Positions 1-7,611 of a DNA stretch of 31,015 nucleotides are shown piece after piece (the stretch's first letter is position 1; each line of letters begins with the position of its first letter). The stretch comes from a bacterium (GTDB lineage: Bacteria > CSSED10-310 > JAJRTK01), in contig JAJRTK010000402.1 of assembly GCA_024278345.1 (NCBI GenBank), positions 1 through 31,015 on the forward strand, written 5' to 3'. Under the pieces are notes generated by a model that was not told the DNA's origin, did no database searches, and was given only the letters and a program-made list of their open reading frames with translations. Position numbers and translations under genes: made by a program.

Positions 1-103
1 CGAGATCAAGGCAAAGGTGATGTACCTGGCTTTTTTATCTGGAGAGAATCGCGATACGGTCTGGTGGGTGGCATTTTTGGATCTGCGGAGGTTGGATGGC
101 TTC

Positions 104-1141
104 ATGGGGATTGCACGATGGGGAACAAAGATGGTGGGGGTCCTTGCCCTTGCTGGGGTGGCAAGCCTTCTTGGTTGTGGGGCTGAAAAGGAGCCTCGGG
201 TCACCGGTGGCGAACCGCTAGTGGGCCTGACGCTCTTCGAGGGCTGGAGGGATCCTCGGTCGGTTCGGGGGGACGTGAACACAGAGGGATGGGAAGACTC
301 AGCCTTCATTTCTCCGGGAGGCGATAGGCTCTATTTCGGGTACACTCGATGGGATGCGTGGGCGCTCTTCGCGGGCTTCGGACTGTGGGTAACAGGGCCG
401 GAAAGGCCGGGTCACTTGGGCAGCGCGTGGGATATCTACGAGGCGAATTTTTTGGGGGGAGCTTGGGAGACGGAGCATTCCCGCATCAATTCGCTGGATC
501 CGTCGGTTTCGGAGGCCGCGGTTGGTTTGGACGGGATGGAGTCGATGATGGCCTTCGTGCGCTTCGAGCCCGGGGGGGACCTTTATCTAGGGTTCAGGGG
601 CGCCGCTGGCTGGGGGGCCTCAGAGAAATTGCCGCCCCCGGTGAACACACCTTGTGAAGAAGACAATCCTCATCTGTCTTTCGACGGCGGGACGCTCTAC
701 TTCGACTCCAATCGCGGTGATCCACTGGGCGAAACATGTTTTGACGAGAGCGATGGGCTTCAACGGACAATTTACTTCACCCGCTGGGATGGGGCGAAGT
801 GGTCCACGCCTGTTCCGGTAGCCGGGGCGGTCAACGAAACGGATGTTCGGTGGCAAGTTTTTGTGACCGAGGGTGAAAAGTTGGCCTATTGGGCTGGCTG
901 GTCGAAGGATTGCGGTCGCACTTCCACCTGTTTATATCGTGCTCGCCTGCTGGAGGACGGGAGTTATGGAGAGCGGGTGTTGATCGCCCGGCCGGCTCCC
1001 TTCGACACGACATCACGGGTTTCGGTGATTTCTATCGGCGAGCCTTCGGTGACCCGGGCTGGAGATTGGCTATACTTTGTCTATCTGGTGAGGGATAGCG
1101 ATCAGCATTGGGATCTCTCCATTGGTGTGGCTGGGAAGTGA
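104..1141 (+). CDS. Lipoprotein with WD40-like (PD40) beta-propeller repeats
   Basis: Predicted 345-residue secreted lipoprotein. From ATG 104 the protein begins with a short basic region, a hydrophobic stretch and the lipobox Leu-Leu-Gly-Cys (Cys25), so it should be lipid-anchored in an outer or inner membrane. The frame is open to the window edge, but the signal peptide favours ATG 104 (GGAGG about 12 bases upstream) or ATG 131. The body carries repeats of the PD40 style: SPGGDRLYFG, then SFDGGTLYFDSNRGDP, then IYFTRWDGAKW, in the D-x-LYF / S-x-DG pattern of TolB-like propellers. Such proteins often bind peptides, glycans or peptidoglycan-associated partners. No catalytic residues are recognised. 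It lies 100 bases upstream of the HD-domain gene and its link to the polysaccharide operon is by position only. Fold call fairly sure, function unknown. Confidence 0.75.
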   Translation: MGIARWGTKMVGVLALAGVASLLGCGAEKEPRVTGGEPLVGLTLFEGWRDPRSVRGDVNTEGWEDSAFISPGGDRLYFGYTRWDAWALFAGFGLWVTGPERPGHLGSAWDIYEANFLGGAWETEHSRINSLDPSVSEAAVGLDGMESMMAFVRFEPGGDLYLGFRGAAGWGASEKLPPPVNTPCEEDNPHLSFDGGTLYFDSNRGDPLGETCFDESDGLQRTIYFTRWDGAKWSTPVPVAGAVNETDVRWQVFVTEGEKLAYWAGWSKDCGRTSTCLYRARLLEDGSYGERVLIARPAPFDTTSRVSVISIGEPSVTRAGDWLYFVYLVRDSDQHWDLSIGVAGK

Positions 1142-1168
1142 GTGAGAGTTTCCGGTGAGAGCAACAAT

Positions 1169-1197
1169 TTGATTTCTTTATTCCCAGACAGTATTCA
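1169..1197 (+). promoter_or_regulatory. Candidate sigma-70-like promoter upstream of the HD/RiPP-type genes
   Basis: TTGATT at 1169-1174 and TATTCA at 1192-1197 are separated by 17 bases, the ideal spacer. They match 4/6 and 3/6 of the E. coli consensus. The site lies in the 100-base gap between the lipoprotein stop and the HD-domain gene. The match is weak and the sigma-factor preference of this organism is unknown. Confidence 0.22.
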
Positions 1198-1241
1198 CTA
1201 CTGATGGATCGGTGCGGGAATTTTCACGGTGAGGGTCCGGT

Positions 1242-1859
1242 GTGGTGGGTGGCATGGATCTCCAAAGAGTAGAAAAACATATCTTTGCATATATGGAAGA
1301 TTACCTCCCAAAGGACTTGCACTTCCACTGTATCGCTCACACCAAGGAGGTTTATGGCAGTGCTCGGCACTACGCGGTGGAAGAAGGATTGACCGAGGAA
1401 GAAACGATTTGGGTCTTGACAGCGGCTCTGTTTCACGACGTGGGTTTCGTTCGCCAATACTCGAAAAATGAGCCTGTGGGGGCGGAGATCGCTCGCGAAA
1501 TGTTGGCTGAGTTTGGCTATGATGCTCAGGCAAGAGAGGTGATCGCCCAGTTGATCCTTGCGACTCAGTTGCCTCAAAGACCTGTTGATCGCTTGCAGGA
1601 GATTTTGTGTGACGCCGATCTGGACCATCTTGGGAGAGCCGATTTTCGCGTGAAGGGAGAGCTGCTCCGGAGAGAGAGGGAGATCTACCAGGACCTCCAT
1701 TGCACTGATGGGGAGTGGCAAAAGGTTCAACTCGATTTCCTGGAGGTACATCGCTACTTTACAAAGGCGGCGAAACGGCTTAGAGACCAGGGAAAGGCAA
1801 GGAATATAGATTGGATTCGCCGGCAGCTCGGTGGTGTTTCCGGGGATTCAAGAGGATGA
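1242..1859 (+). CDS. HD-domain metal-dependent phosphohydrolase-like protein
   Basis: A 205-residue soluble protein with the HD signature in order: His33 (in AHTKEV), His65-Asp66 (in ALFHDVGF), and Asp124 (in CDADLDHLG). These are the metal ligands of the HD superfamily, which hydrolyses phosphate esters of nucleotides and related molecules; the substrate cannot be read from the sequence. The start is ambiguous between GTG 1242 (GGTGAGGGT upstream) and ATG 1254 (GGTGGGTGG upstream). Its TGA overlaps the ATG of the McjB-like gene (ATGA), which implies translational coupling and a shared role. Alternatives are a small-molecule phosphatase or a signalling nucleotide hydrolase. Family sure, role open. 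Confidence 0.82.
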   Translation: MVGGMDLQRVEKHIFAYMEDYLPKDLHFHCIAHTKEVYGSARHYAVEEGLTEEETIWVLTAALFHDVGFVRQYSKNEPVGAEIAREMLAEFGYDAQAREVIAQLILATQLPQRPVDRLQEILCDADLDHLGRADFRVKGELLRREREIYQDLHCTDGEWQKVQLDFLEVHRYFTKAAKRLRDQGKARNIDWIRRQLGGVSGDSRG

Positions 1860-2335
1860 TAAGAAGATTGGTTCAGAAGGCCCGACTTTTTTGGTTTGCC
1901 TGCCGTGCAGTGATCTTGATGGTCTTCGTGCAGTGGCGGTGGACTCGGCTTTCCTTTCGGCCATTGTTGGGGCGAGTGTTGGCTCTGCCCGCCGGTAGGC
2001 TGTGCCCCGATGTGATGGAGGCTGCGAAGGCAACGGTCTGGGCACATCGTCGCTTTGCAGCCTCGGTGGGGCTCCGTGATTCTTGTGTTTCCAGGAGCCT
2101 GGTTGTGGCCGCTCTCGTGGCGGGACATCCCGGTGCGACGCTTCACCTGGGGTTCCGGGCCGCCGGTGACAAAGGGGTGGAGGGTCATGCTTGGGTTTGC
2201 GTCGGAGACCACACCATCGGAGGAATGGATCCGGGAGAAGCCGGGCAGGCCTACATCCAATTATTCCAGTTAGAGCTCCAGAGGCGGAGAAGGAGCTTTG
2301 TCGGGCGCTTTCTATCTTTGTGCCGGATGAAATAG
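1856..2335 (+). CDS. McjB-like transglutaminase-fold protease (lasso peptide B2-type)
   Basis: A 159-residue protein matching the Transglut_core3 / lasso-peptide biosynthesis B2 family, whose members cleave the leader from a ribosomal peptide. The probable catalytic triad is present: Cys77 (RDSCVSRSLVVAAL), His111 (VEGHAWV) and Asp118 (VGDHTIGG), with the family's Cys...R-x-L...GHAWV layout. The N-terminus has a hydrophobic segment (about residues 11-26) that may touch the membrane. ATG 1856 is chosen because it overlaps the HD-gene stop and follows AGAGG; an upstream in-frame ATG at 1811 would overlap the HD gene by 49 bases. A PqqD-like gene follows after a gap. No precursor peptide or cyclase gene is found here, so classical lasso synthesis is doubtful. 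B2-type genes also occur in polysaccharide loci with unknown substrates. Confidence 0.8.
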   Translation: MIRRLVQKARLFWFACRAVILMVFVQWRWTRLSFRPLLGRVLALPAGRLCPDVMEAAKATVWAHRRFAASVGLRDSCVSRSLVVAALVAGHPGATLHLGFRAAGDKGVEGHAWVCVGDHTIGGMDPGEAGQAYIQLFQLELQRRRRSFVGRFLSLCRMK

Positions 2336-2603
2336 GGCCGGGCATTGGAGGCCCGCTTTCGGCCATCGTGGTCCTTGGCTCGAAGCCCGGATTGTCCCGG
2401 ATTCGGGTCGTGTGACGTTTCCGGGGTTGGAGCGGGGTTTCGGGGTGATAGAGAGGCGAGTGGCGGCGGACGGATTGCCGTCGCCGGGAGCGGACTCAAC
2501 CCAAAGAGAGAAAAACGTTTTGATCAATGCAGGCCCTGCGGAGAGTTCACCACCAGAATTTGAAGCAGGTCCGGTGCGTGAAATGGGAAAAAGGTGCGGC
2601 GGA
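2336..2603 (+). other. 268-base gap between B2-type and PqqD-type genes, no convincing gene
   Basis: The PqqD frame stays open upstream to GTG 2412, but the extra residues are low-complexity and resemble nothing I know, so the gene is called from ATG 2604. The gap was read in all plus frames for a RiPP precursor. The only ATG-started short ORF is at 2527 (28 residues, Arg/Gln/His-rich), and it lacks a lasso-like leader Thr and a Gly...Asp/Glu core. A GC-rich imperfect hairpin lies around 2461-2484. No precursor is claimed. Confidence 0.5.
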
Positions 2604-2888
2604 ATGCAGATGATGACTTCTCTGAAGGGTCTTCGGACTCAACTTGACTGTCGCGGGTTCAGCTATCAGGAGTTGGGCAACGGGACAGCGGTGGTCTTGG
2701 ATCCGGAGAGTATGAGAGTGCTCACGCTCAATGATACGGGGTTCATACTGTTTCGGGCCATGGTGGAGGAGGCTCCATCGGTGGAGGAGTTGGTGACGTG
2801 CTTGACCGACACTTTCGATGTGCCGCCCGCCGTTGCGTTCAGGGACGTGGAGGCGTTTTTGATGAGCCTGGAGAGGCAACTTGGCTGA
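2604..2888 (+). CDS. PqqD-like RiPP recognition element protein (B1-type)
   Basis: A protein of about 94 residues of the PqqD family (PF05402), the small winged-helix domain that binds leader peptides in PQQ, lasso-peptide and related pathways. It shows the family path: a beta-hairpin (FSYQELGNGTAVVLDPES), the signature VLTLNDTG, the helix FILFRAM, and the C-terminal ELVTCLTDTFDV...DVEAFLMSL helices. ATG 2604 is preferred because it gives normal PqqD length and has AAGGTG eight bases upstream; ATG 2583, ATG 2610 and GTG 2412 are possible. Its stop overlaps the start of the outer-membrane barrel gene (TGATG), so it is translated with the export genes. With the adjacent B2-type protease it makes the B1/B2 pair of lasso systems, here without visible precursor or cyclase. 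Confidence 0.82.
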   Translation: MQMMTSLKGLRTQLDCRGFSYQELGNGTAVVLDPESMRVLTLNDTGFILFRAMVEEAPSVEELVTCLTDTFDVPPAVAFRDVEAFLMSLERQLG

Positions 2889-4255
2889 TGCGTCGCGGAC
2901 TCATTGCGCTTGTGATTCTTTTACTCTTGCACGTGGTTCCCGCGTTGACTTTGGCCCAGAGCGCACTTGACGGTCGTTTCGGGTCTTACACGAGGACTGG
3001 GGCAAACCTGTCCCTCACCTCTCCCCCCTTTGATCTTTTCAAGGATGGGATTGAGCGTGCCCTTTGGCGGATTGGGCCCCTTCGCTTGACTCCCATCCTT
3101 GAAGTGCGGAACGTCTCCTACGTGGCTCGGGTGGCGGTGAGCGATTCCCAACAGACCTCCGACAAGGGCGATTTGACGGCGACGGGGGGGGTTGGGATCC
3201 GAGGATATCTCAGGAATGGTTCCAAAATCCTGTGGAGTACTTTTGCCCGGAGTGACTATGTGTGGTGGCGGAGCTTCGAGGAGAAGCGGCGCTTGAACTT
3301 GAGTTATGGTGGGGTTGTGGAGGGAAAGTTCAACCGCTTGAGGTTGAGTTTGGCAGCCAATTCGCTTCGGGAACAGAGATATGTCTCGTCCGAATTGGAA
3401 CAGCCCATCGACGTTGCAACGGACAGCCTATCTTTTTCGTCGAATCTGAAATTGTCGGGACGGTTGAGCGCTTATGCGGCGGCAAGGGTCGGGCGCACGC
3501 GGAATTCCGATTCTCTGTCGCCAGATCTGGATCGTGACGTGAGGCGCTTGAATCGGTCGCAGTGGTCGGTGGGAGGGGGGGTTGCCGCGGAGATCCGTCG
3601 CTGGCTTCGCTTGAGAATAGGTCTTGCCCGTTCTGGGGCCGATTTCGACCTTTCCGAAGGCGATCGATCAAACACCAGAACGTCGTTCTTGCTTGGGGTG
3701 AACTTAGGAGACACGGCCAGTCCTTTTTCGTTGGCTCTGTCGTTGGCGTTGGGGGGCTACAGTGCAGGCGCCCGGAGTGTCGCGGTTTCTTCGATGCCGG
3801 TCACCGGTACCTTGAGGGCTCGTTGGAAGCCTGGACATCGCTTTGTGTTTGGATTCCAGGCAAGATACGCTTTCCTCTATTCGGTTCGATCCGCCGATGG
3901 CACCTTTGCAAGCCGCAGGGTTCGTTTTCTTGCCACGGCCCCTCTCGGTCGCCGTCTTTTCCCCGGGCTGTTTGTGGAGGCCGGTTGGGATGACCTGACT
4001 TCGGCGCTGTTGGATGCCAGCCAGCCTGGCTCTGGGGATAGCCTGGAACGGTACTACGCGGTGGGAGGGGAGTTAAGATTTGCGGTTGTGGAAAACCTGC
4101 AACTGGGGATTGTCGGGATCGTGGAGGATCATGATTCCTACCGGGATGAGGGTGACAGGCTTGTCACGCGCGTCGCGGCCACCGTCAGTTTTCGATTGAA
4201 TTTTGGGCCGCTGGGAGTCTCGGGTTTTGCGGATAGTGGTTCAGTGGGTTTTTAG
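2888..4255 (+). CDS. Outer-membrane beta-barrel protein of a polysaccharide locus
   Basis: A 455-residue protein with a signal peptide (MRRGLIALVILLLLHVVPAL, cleavage probably after LAQ near residue 24). The mature part is full of alternating hydrophobic/polar strands, and it ends in Phe (SGSVGF), the BAM beta-signal. It resembles the outer-membrane beta-barrel (BBP2-like) proteins often placed beside exopolysaccharide exporters, which may guide polymer across or along the outer membrane. ATG 2888 is chosen because of the signal peptide and the TGATG overlap with the PqqD-like gene; the longer frame from 2798 would overlap that gene by 90 bases. Wza follows after 135 bases. Localisation is fairly sure, the transport role is inferred. 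Confidence 0.78.
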   Translation: MRRGLIALVILLLLHVVPALTLAQSALDGRFGSYTRTGANLSLTSPPFDLFKDGIERALWRIGPLRLTPILEVRNVSYVARVAVSDSQQTSDKGDLTATGGVGIRGYLRNGSKILWSTFARSDYVWWRSFEEKRRLNLSYGGVVEGKFNRLRLSLAANSLREQRYVSSELEQPIDVATDSLSFSSNLKLSGRLSAYAAARVGRTRNSDSLSPDLDRDVRRLNRSQWSVGGGVAAEIRRWLRLRIGLARSGADFDLSEGDRSNTRTSFLLGVNLGDTASPFSLALSLALGGYSAGARSVAVSSMPVTGTLRARWKPGHRFVFGFQARYAFLYSVRSADGTFASRRVRFLATAPLGRRLFPGLFVEAGWDDLTSALLDASQPGSGDSLERYYAVGGELRFAVVENLQLGIVGIVEDHDSYRDEGDRLVTRVAATVSFRLNFGPLGVSGFADSGSVGF

Positions 4256-4280
4256 AGATGGTTTTCGGCTCACCCTGTTC

Positions 4281-4310
4281 TTACAAGGGATTCAATGGCT
4301 GTGGTATGCT
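4281..4310 (+). promoter_or_regulatory. Candidate promoter upstream of the Wza-like gene
   Basis: TTACAA at 4281-4286 and TATGCT at 4305-4310, 18 bases apart, with TG one base before the -10 (TGGTATGCT, an extended -10 arrangement). The site is in the 135-base gap between the barrel and exporter genes, the largest break in this part of the operon. Weak match; read by eye only. Confidence 0.22.
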
Positions 4311-4390
4311 CGTTGTTTGGCAAGTCTGGGGGCACGGGAGATTGGCGGGGTCTTTTCAGCACTGGGGAACTTGAGGTGACCGGGATTTCG

Positions 4391-5260
4391 ATGAAACTCC
4401 GTTGGACAGCCATGTGTTGCCGAGGGGCGTGTTGGGGAGTGGCATGCCTGTTGTCAGGCGTCCTGACATGTGGTGCCGCGGAGATGGCAACTTCTTCGGC
4501 AGTGGAATATCGTGTTGGGCCTCGGGACTTGCTGGAAGTCAAAGTTCTAGAAGCGGAGGAGCTCAACACCCAGGGACGGGTTACCGAGTCGGGCAAGCTC
4601 AAGCTTCGGATCGCCGGAGATGTTGAGGTGGCGGGGATGACAAGGGCGGAGTGCGAAGTCCGTATCAAGGAGATCCTAGAGGCATCGTATATCCAGCGTG
4701 CCACCGTCCAGGTTCAGGTGCTGGAGTATCGGTCCAACCCGATCCGGGTGATGGGAGCCGTCAAAAATCCTGGTGAATATGGTGTGCCCGGTCGATTGAT
4801 GCTTCTGGAGGCACTGGAGCTTGCCGGTGGGTTGAGTGGCAAACAGGGCAAGTACGTTTATGTCTCTCGGAGGGCGAATAACGGTCTTTCTGATCGCCTT
4901 CGCATAGCATTGGATGACTTGTTGGGAAGACCGGATCGAGAGGTGAACATTCCCGTGTTCCCCAACGATGTGATCAAGGTTCCCATCCCCATGAACGTAA
5001 CGATTTACTGCATCGGGGAGTTTCGGAAACCGGGCTTGGTGACGTTCAAGAGCGATGAGCGAGTCAGTCTCCTCAAATTGGTTGCCCGCGTCGGGGGGTT
5101 CAGTGATAAGGCTTCCAACAAAGTATTGATCCGCCGCCGCACCCATCGGGGCAAAGAGATTGAGATCAAGGTCAACTACAAACGGATCGTTGCAGGTAAG
5201 GAGCCAGATGTCGAGCTGAAGCCAGACGACATCGTTGTCGTCAAGGAGTCGTTTTTCTGA
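4391..5260 (+). CDS. Wza-like polysaccharide export protein (Poly_export + SLBB)
   Basis: A 289-residue exporter of the outer-membrane polysaccharide export (OPX) family. After a signal peptide (hydrophobic core CWGVACLLSGVLT) comes a Poly_export domain (VEYRVGPRDLLEVKVLEAEE, then GKLKLRIAGDVEVAGMT). Two SLBB-type segments follow (VRVMGAVKNPGEYGVPG... and ITIYCIGEFRKPGLVTF-like). The Cys near residue 27 could be lipidated, but the preceding Thr makes a poor lipobox, so a type I signal is equally possible. ATG 4391 is chosen for the signal peptide; the longer frame from 4295 lacks one. The family forms the outer-membrane channel that docks on a Wzc-type co-polymerase. Its stop overlaps the Wzc-like start (TGATG), the normal exporter/kinase pairing. 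Confidence 0.92.
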   Translation: MKLRWTAMCCRGACWGVACLLSGVLTCGAAEMATSSAVEYRVGPRDLLEVKVLEAEELNTQGRVTESGKLKLRIAGDVEVAGMTRAECEVRIKEILEASYIQRATVQVQVLEYRSNPIRVMGAVKNPGEYGVPGRLMLLEALELAGGLSGKQGKYVYVSRRANNGLSDRLRIALDDLLGRPDREVNIPVFPNDVIKVPIPMNVTIYCIGEFRKPGLVTFKSDERVSLLKLVARVGGFSDKASNKVLIRRRTHRGKEIEIKVNYKRIVAGKEPDVELKPDDIVVVKESFF

Positions 5261-7611
5261 TGCCGCAAGACTCACTCCCAACATCTCAGTTTCTGGAAAC
5301 GCCTTCTCCTGGCGGAGAATTCCAGGTTGGGGACATCCTTGTCATTCTGCGGCGCCACGTGGCGCTCGTGGTCATCTTGCTCATTTTGGCGGAGACCTTG
5401 GCTGTCTTTCGTTACATGGCTACGCAAAAGATGTATCGGGCGGATGCCACCTTGCTGATCGAGCAGCGACTTTCGACGTCAAGCCCGATGGAAGCGTTTT
5501 TGCAACAGGCGTGGATGAGCACTCCGTATTTTAATACCCAGTATCGCCTGTTCAAGAGTCGTGGCCTGGCGGAAAGGGTCATCCGGACGCTCAATCTGTT
5601 GGAGGACCCGATCTTCAATCCCGTTCGATCCGTGGCGTTTAGCTCCACTGCCAGTTTCGAAGAGTTCGGCGCGGAGGTTGATACTTCCGCTTTGGCAACG
5701 GCGGGAAGGCGGGTTTTGGGCGGGCTGTTCGTCAAACCGATCCCCAATACTTACTTGGTGGACATCACTTACATTTCATCGTCGCCTCAGCTTGCGGCCA
5801 AGCTCGCCAACGGATTTGCGGAAGTTTTCATTGAGTGGGACGCGGAGAAACGTTTTCGCGCCGTGGGGCAAGCCTCGAGTTTCCTGGGATCGCAGATTAA
5901 GACCCTGAAGGACGAGATTACGGACAAGGAAGCGCAGCTCCTTGCCTACAGTCGGAGGATCGACATCGTTCCCACCAGCCAGGCAGGTGGAAATGACTCT
6001 AGCGTCACCGTGCAAAGGCTCCAGGCGTTGAATGCTGACTATATTAGAGCGGTTTCAGACAGAGTGGACAAGGAATCAAAGTTTCGGGAAGTCCTGAGTT
6101 CGGATCCGGCGGCTATTTTGGAAAACTTCGGCGAGGGGCCGCTCCAGGAACAGCGCAAACTTGTCGCCGAGTTGGAGCAGGAATATGCCGGCAAACTTGG
6201 GATCTATAAGCCCGAATGGCCGGCTATGAGAGAACTGAAAGCGAAGATTGAAAAAGCCAGGGAACATTTGGGCACCTTGATCAAGAAAGCGATAGCTGAA
6301 GTTCGCAGCCAAGCGGAGGCAAACTACCAGCGTGCATTGAGGCGAGAGCAACTGATGACTTCAGAGCTGGCTCGCCAAAAGGTGGAAGTCCTGGATCTCA
6401 ATTCGGCCGCTATCGAGTACAATAACCTCAAGGTTGAGATCTCCACGCGGCGCCAACTTCACAATCGCCTCATGAGCAAGCTCTCCGAAGCCGAGGTTGC
6501 GGCACAAATGGAGGGAACTTGGGAACCAAACGTGCGCGTCGTTGATCGGGCCATGGTGCCAAGCTCGCCCTTCAAACCGTCTTTGCGCGAGAACCTCCTG
6601 TACGGTTGCGTCATCGCACTGGCCCTGAGCTTCGCGATGATCTTTTTCTTTGAGTTTATGGATCGCCGGGTCAAGACACCGGAAGAGTTGGAGAGGCTTG
6701 TCGGCTGGCCGGTTTTGGCCGTGATCCCCGACATTTCCGCGAAGAAACGGCGATATGGCTACGGTTACGGTTACGGCTATGGCTACGGCTACGGCTACGG
6801 CTACGGCTACGGCTACGGTGGGAGCTCGAGGTCGCGTCGGAAGAAGGGGAAGCAGGTTGGCAATCCAAGAGTGGAAGCGAATATGCCGGCTGGCCGGTCA
6901 ATTGATCTCATACCCCATGTCCATCCTAAGATGCCCGTATCGGAAGCCTATCGATCTCTGAGGACGGCCTTGCTTCTCTCGACCGCGGCAAACCTGGAAG
7001 TTGTAAGTATCACTTCTTCTGTTCCGGGCGAAGGCAAGACCGCGACATCTGCCAACCTGGCCGTGGTCATGGCTCAGCTTGGGAAGCGGGTCCTCCTTGT
7101 GGATGCCGATCTGCGAAAACCAAGACTCCATCAAGTGTTTCAAGTCTCCAACCGACTGGGGTTGGTGAACGTCCTTGCCGCCAGCGCTGAACCCGACGAG
7201 GTCTTGTACCCCAGTGGCGTCCCCAATCTGTGGCTCATTCCCTCGGGGCCGCTTCCGCCGAATCCTTCAGAATTATTGGCGGCCGGCTCCATGCGGGAGT
7301 TCGTTAAATGGGCCACGGCTCGTTTCGATTTTCTCATTCTTGACACTCCCCCGGTTTTGCCGGTTACCGATCCCATTCCCGTGGGAACCCTCGTGGATGG
7401 TGTCGTCTTGTGTGTGGATGCCGGGTTCGTGCTGCGAGAGAATGTCTTGGCTTCCCGCGATCGTTTTGCGCTGGCCGAAGTCAAAGTCTTAGGTACCGTT
7501 CTCAATCGGTTCCAGAGCGGCCGAGGTCATCGTGGCAAGAGTAGTTACCAAGTCTACGAAACCTATTACAGAGAATCTCAGGTATTGGATTCGGCGGACA
7601 GTGCAGCATGA
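5260..7611 (+). CDS. Wzc-like polysaccharide co-polymerase / tyrosine autokinase (BY-kinase)
   Basis: A 783-residue inner-membrane protein with an N-terminal Wzz domain, a first membrane segment (about 28-46), a long periplasmic coiled-coil region (about 200-420), the proline motif PSSPFKPS, and a second membrane segment (about 448-466). A cytoplasmic BY-kinase follows: Walker A PGEGKT (589-594), Walker A' VLLVDAD (611-617) and Walker B FLILDTPP with Asp695. The C-terminal Tyr cluster (Tyr763, 766, 769, 770) is the usual autophosphorylation site. It controls chain length and export with Wza. Unusual: residues 499-520, between the second membrane segment and the kinase, are eleven Tyr-Gly units flanked by KKRR and RSRRKKGK. 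The start overlaps the Wza stop and the end overlaps the TPR-AMIN gene (ATGA). Confidence 0.95.
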   Translation: MPQDSLPTSQFLETPSPGGEFQVGDILVILRRHVALVVILLILAETLAVFRYMATQKMYRADATLLIEQRLSTSSPMEAFLQQAWMSTPYFNTQYRLFKSRGLAERVIRTLNLLEDPIFNPVRSVAFSSTASFEEFGAEVDTSALATAGRRVLGGLFVKPIPNTYLVDITYISSSPQLAAKLANGFAEVFIEWDAEKRFRAVGQASSFLGSQIKTLKDEITDKEAQLLAYSRRIDIVPTSQAGGNDSSVTVQRLQALNADYIRAVSDRVDKESKFREVLSSDPAAILENFGEGPLQEQRKLVAELEQEYAGKLGIYKPEWPAMRELKAKIEKAREHLGTLIKKAIAEVRSQAEANYQRALRREQLMTSELARQKVEVLDLNSAAIEYNNLKVEISTRRQLHNRLMSKLSEAEVAAQMEGTWEPNVRVVDRAMVPSSPFKPSLRENLLYGCVIALALSFAMIFFFEFMDRRVKTPEELERLVGWPVLAVIPDISAKKRRYGYGYGYGYGYGYGYGYGYGYGGSSRSRRKKGKQVGNPRVEANMPAGRSIDLIPHVHPKMPVSEAYRSLRTALLLSTAANLEVVSITSSVPGEGKTATSANLAVVMAQLGKRVLLVDADLRKPRLHQVFQVSNRLGLVNVLAASAEPDEVLYPSGVPNLWLIPSGPLPPNPSELLAAGSMREFVKWATARFDFLILDTPPVLPVTDPIPVGTLVDGVVLCVDAGFVLRENVLASRDRFALAEVKVLGTVLNRFQSGRGHRGKSSYQVYETYYRESQVLDSADSAA
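6754..6819 (+). repeat. In-frame hexanucleotide repeat encoding (Tyr-Gly)11
   Basis: Eleven units of TA(T/C)-GG(C/T); the downstream part is a nearly pure run of TACGGC. Codon variation (TAT, GGT) sits mostly in the upstream half, which suggests older units there and recent slippage or unequal exchange downstream. Because the unit is six bases, changes in copy number alter linker length without shifting the frame. Confidence 0.97.

Noticed and set aside
2412-2603. N-terminal extension of the PqqD-like gene from GTG 2412
   Set aside because: The extra 64 residues lack any family pattern and no Shine-Dalgarno is seen; normal PqqD length is reached from ATG 2604.
2527-2613. Short ORF (MQALRRVHHQNLKQ...) as a lasso or other RiPP precursor
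   Set aside because: No leader Thr at the penultimate position, no Gly-start core with an Asp/Glu at position 7-9, and it runs into the PqqD start; nothing supports it beyond position.
6754-6819. CRISPR-like or regulatory repeat array
   Set aside because: Unit is six bases with no spacers and it lies in frame inside a clear kinase gene.
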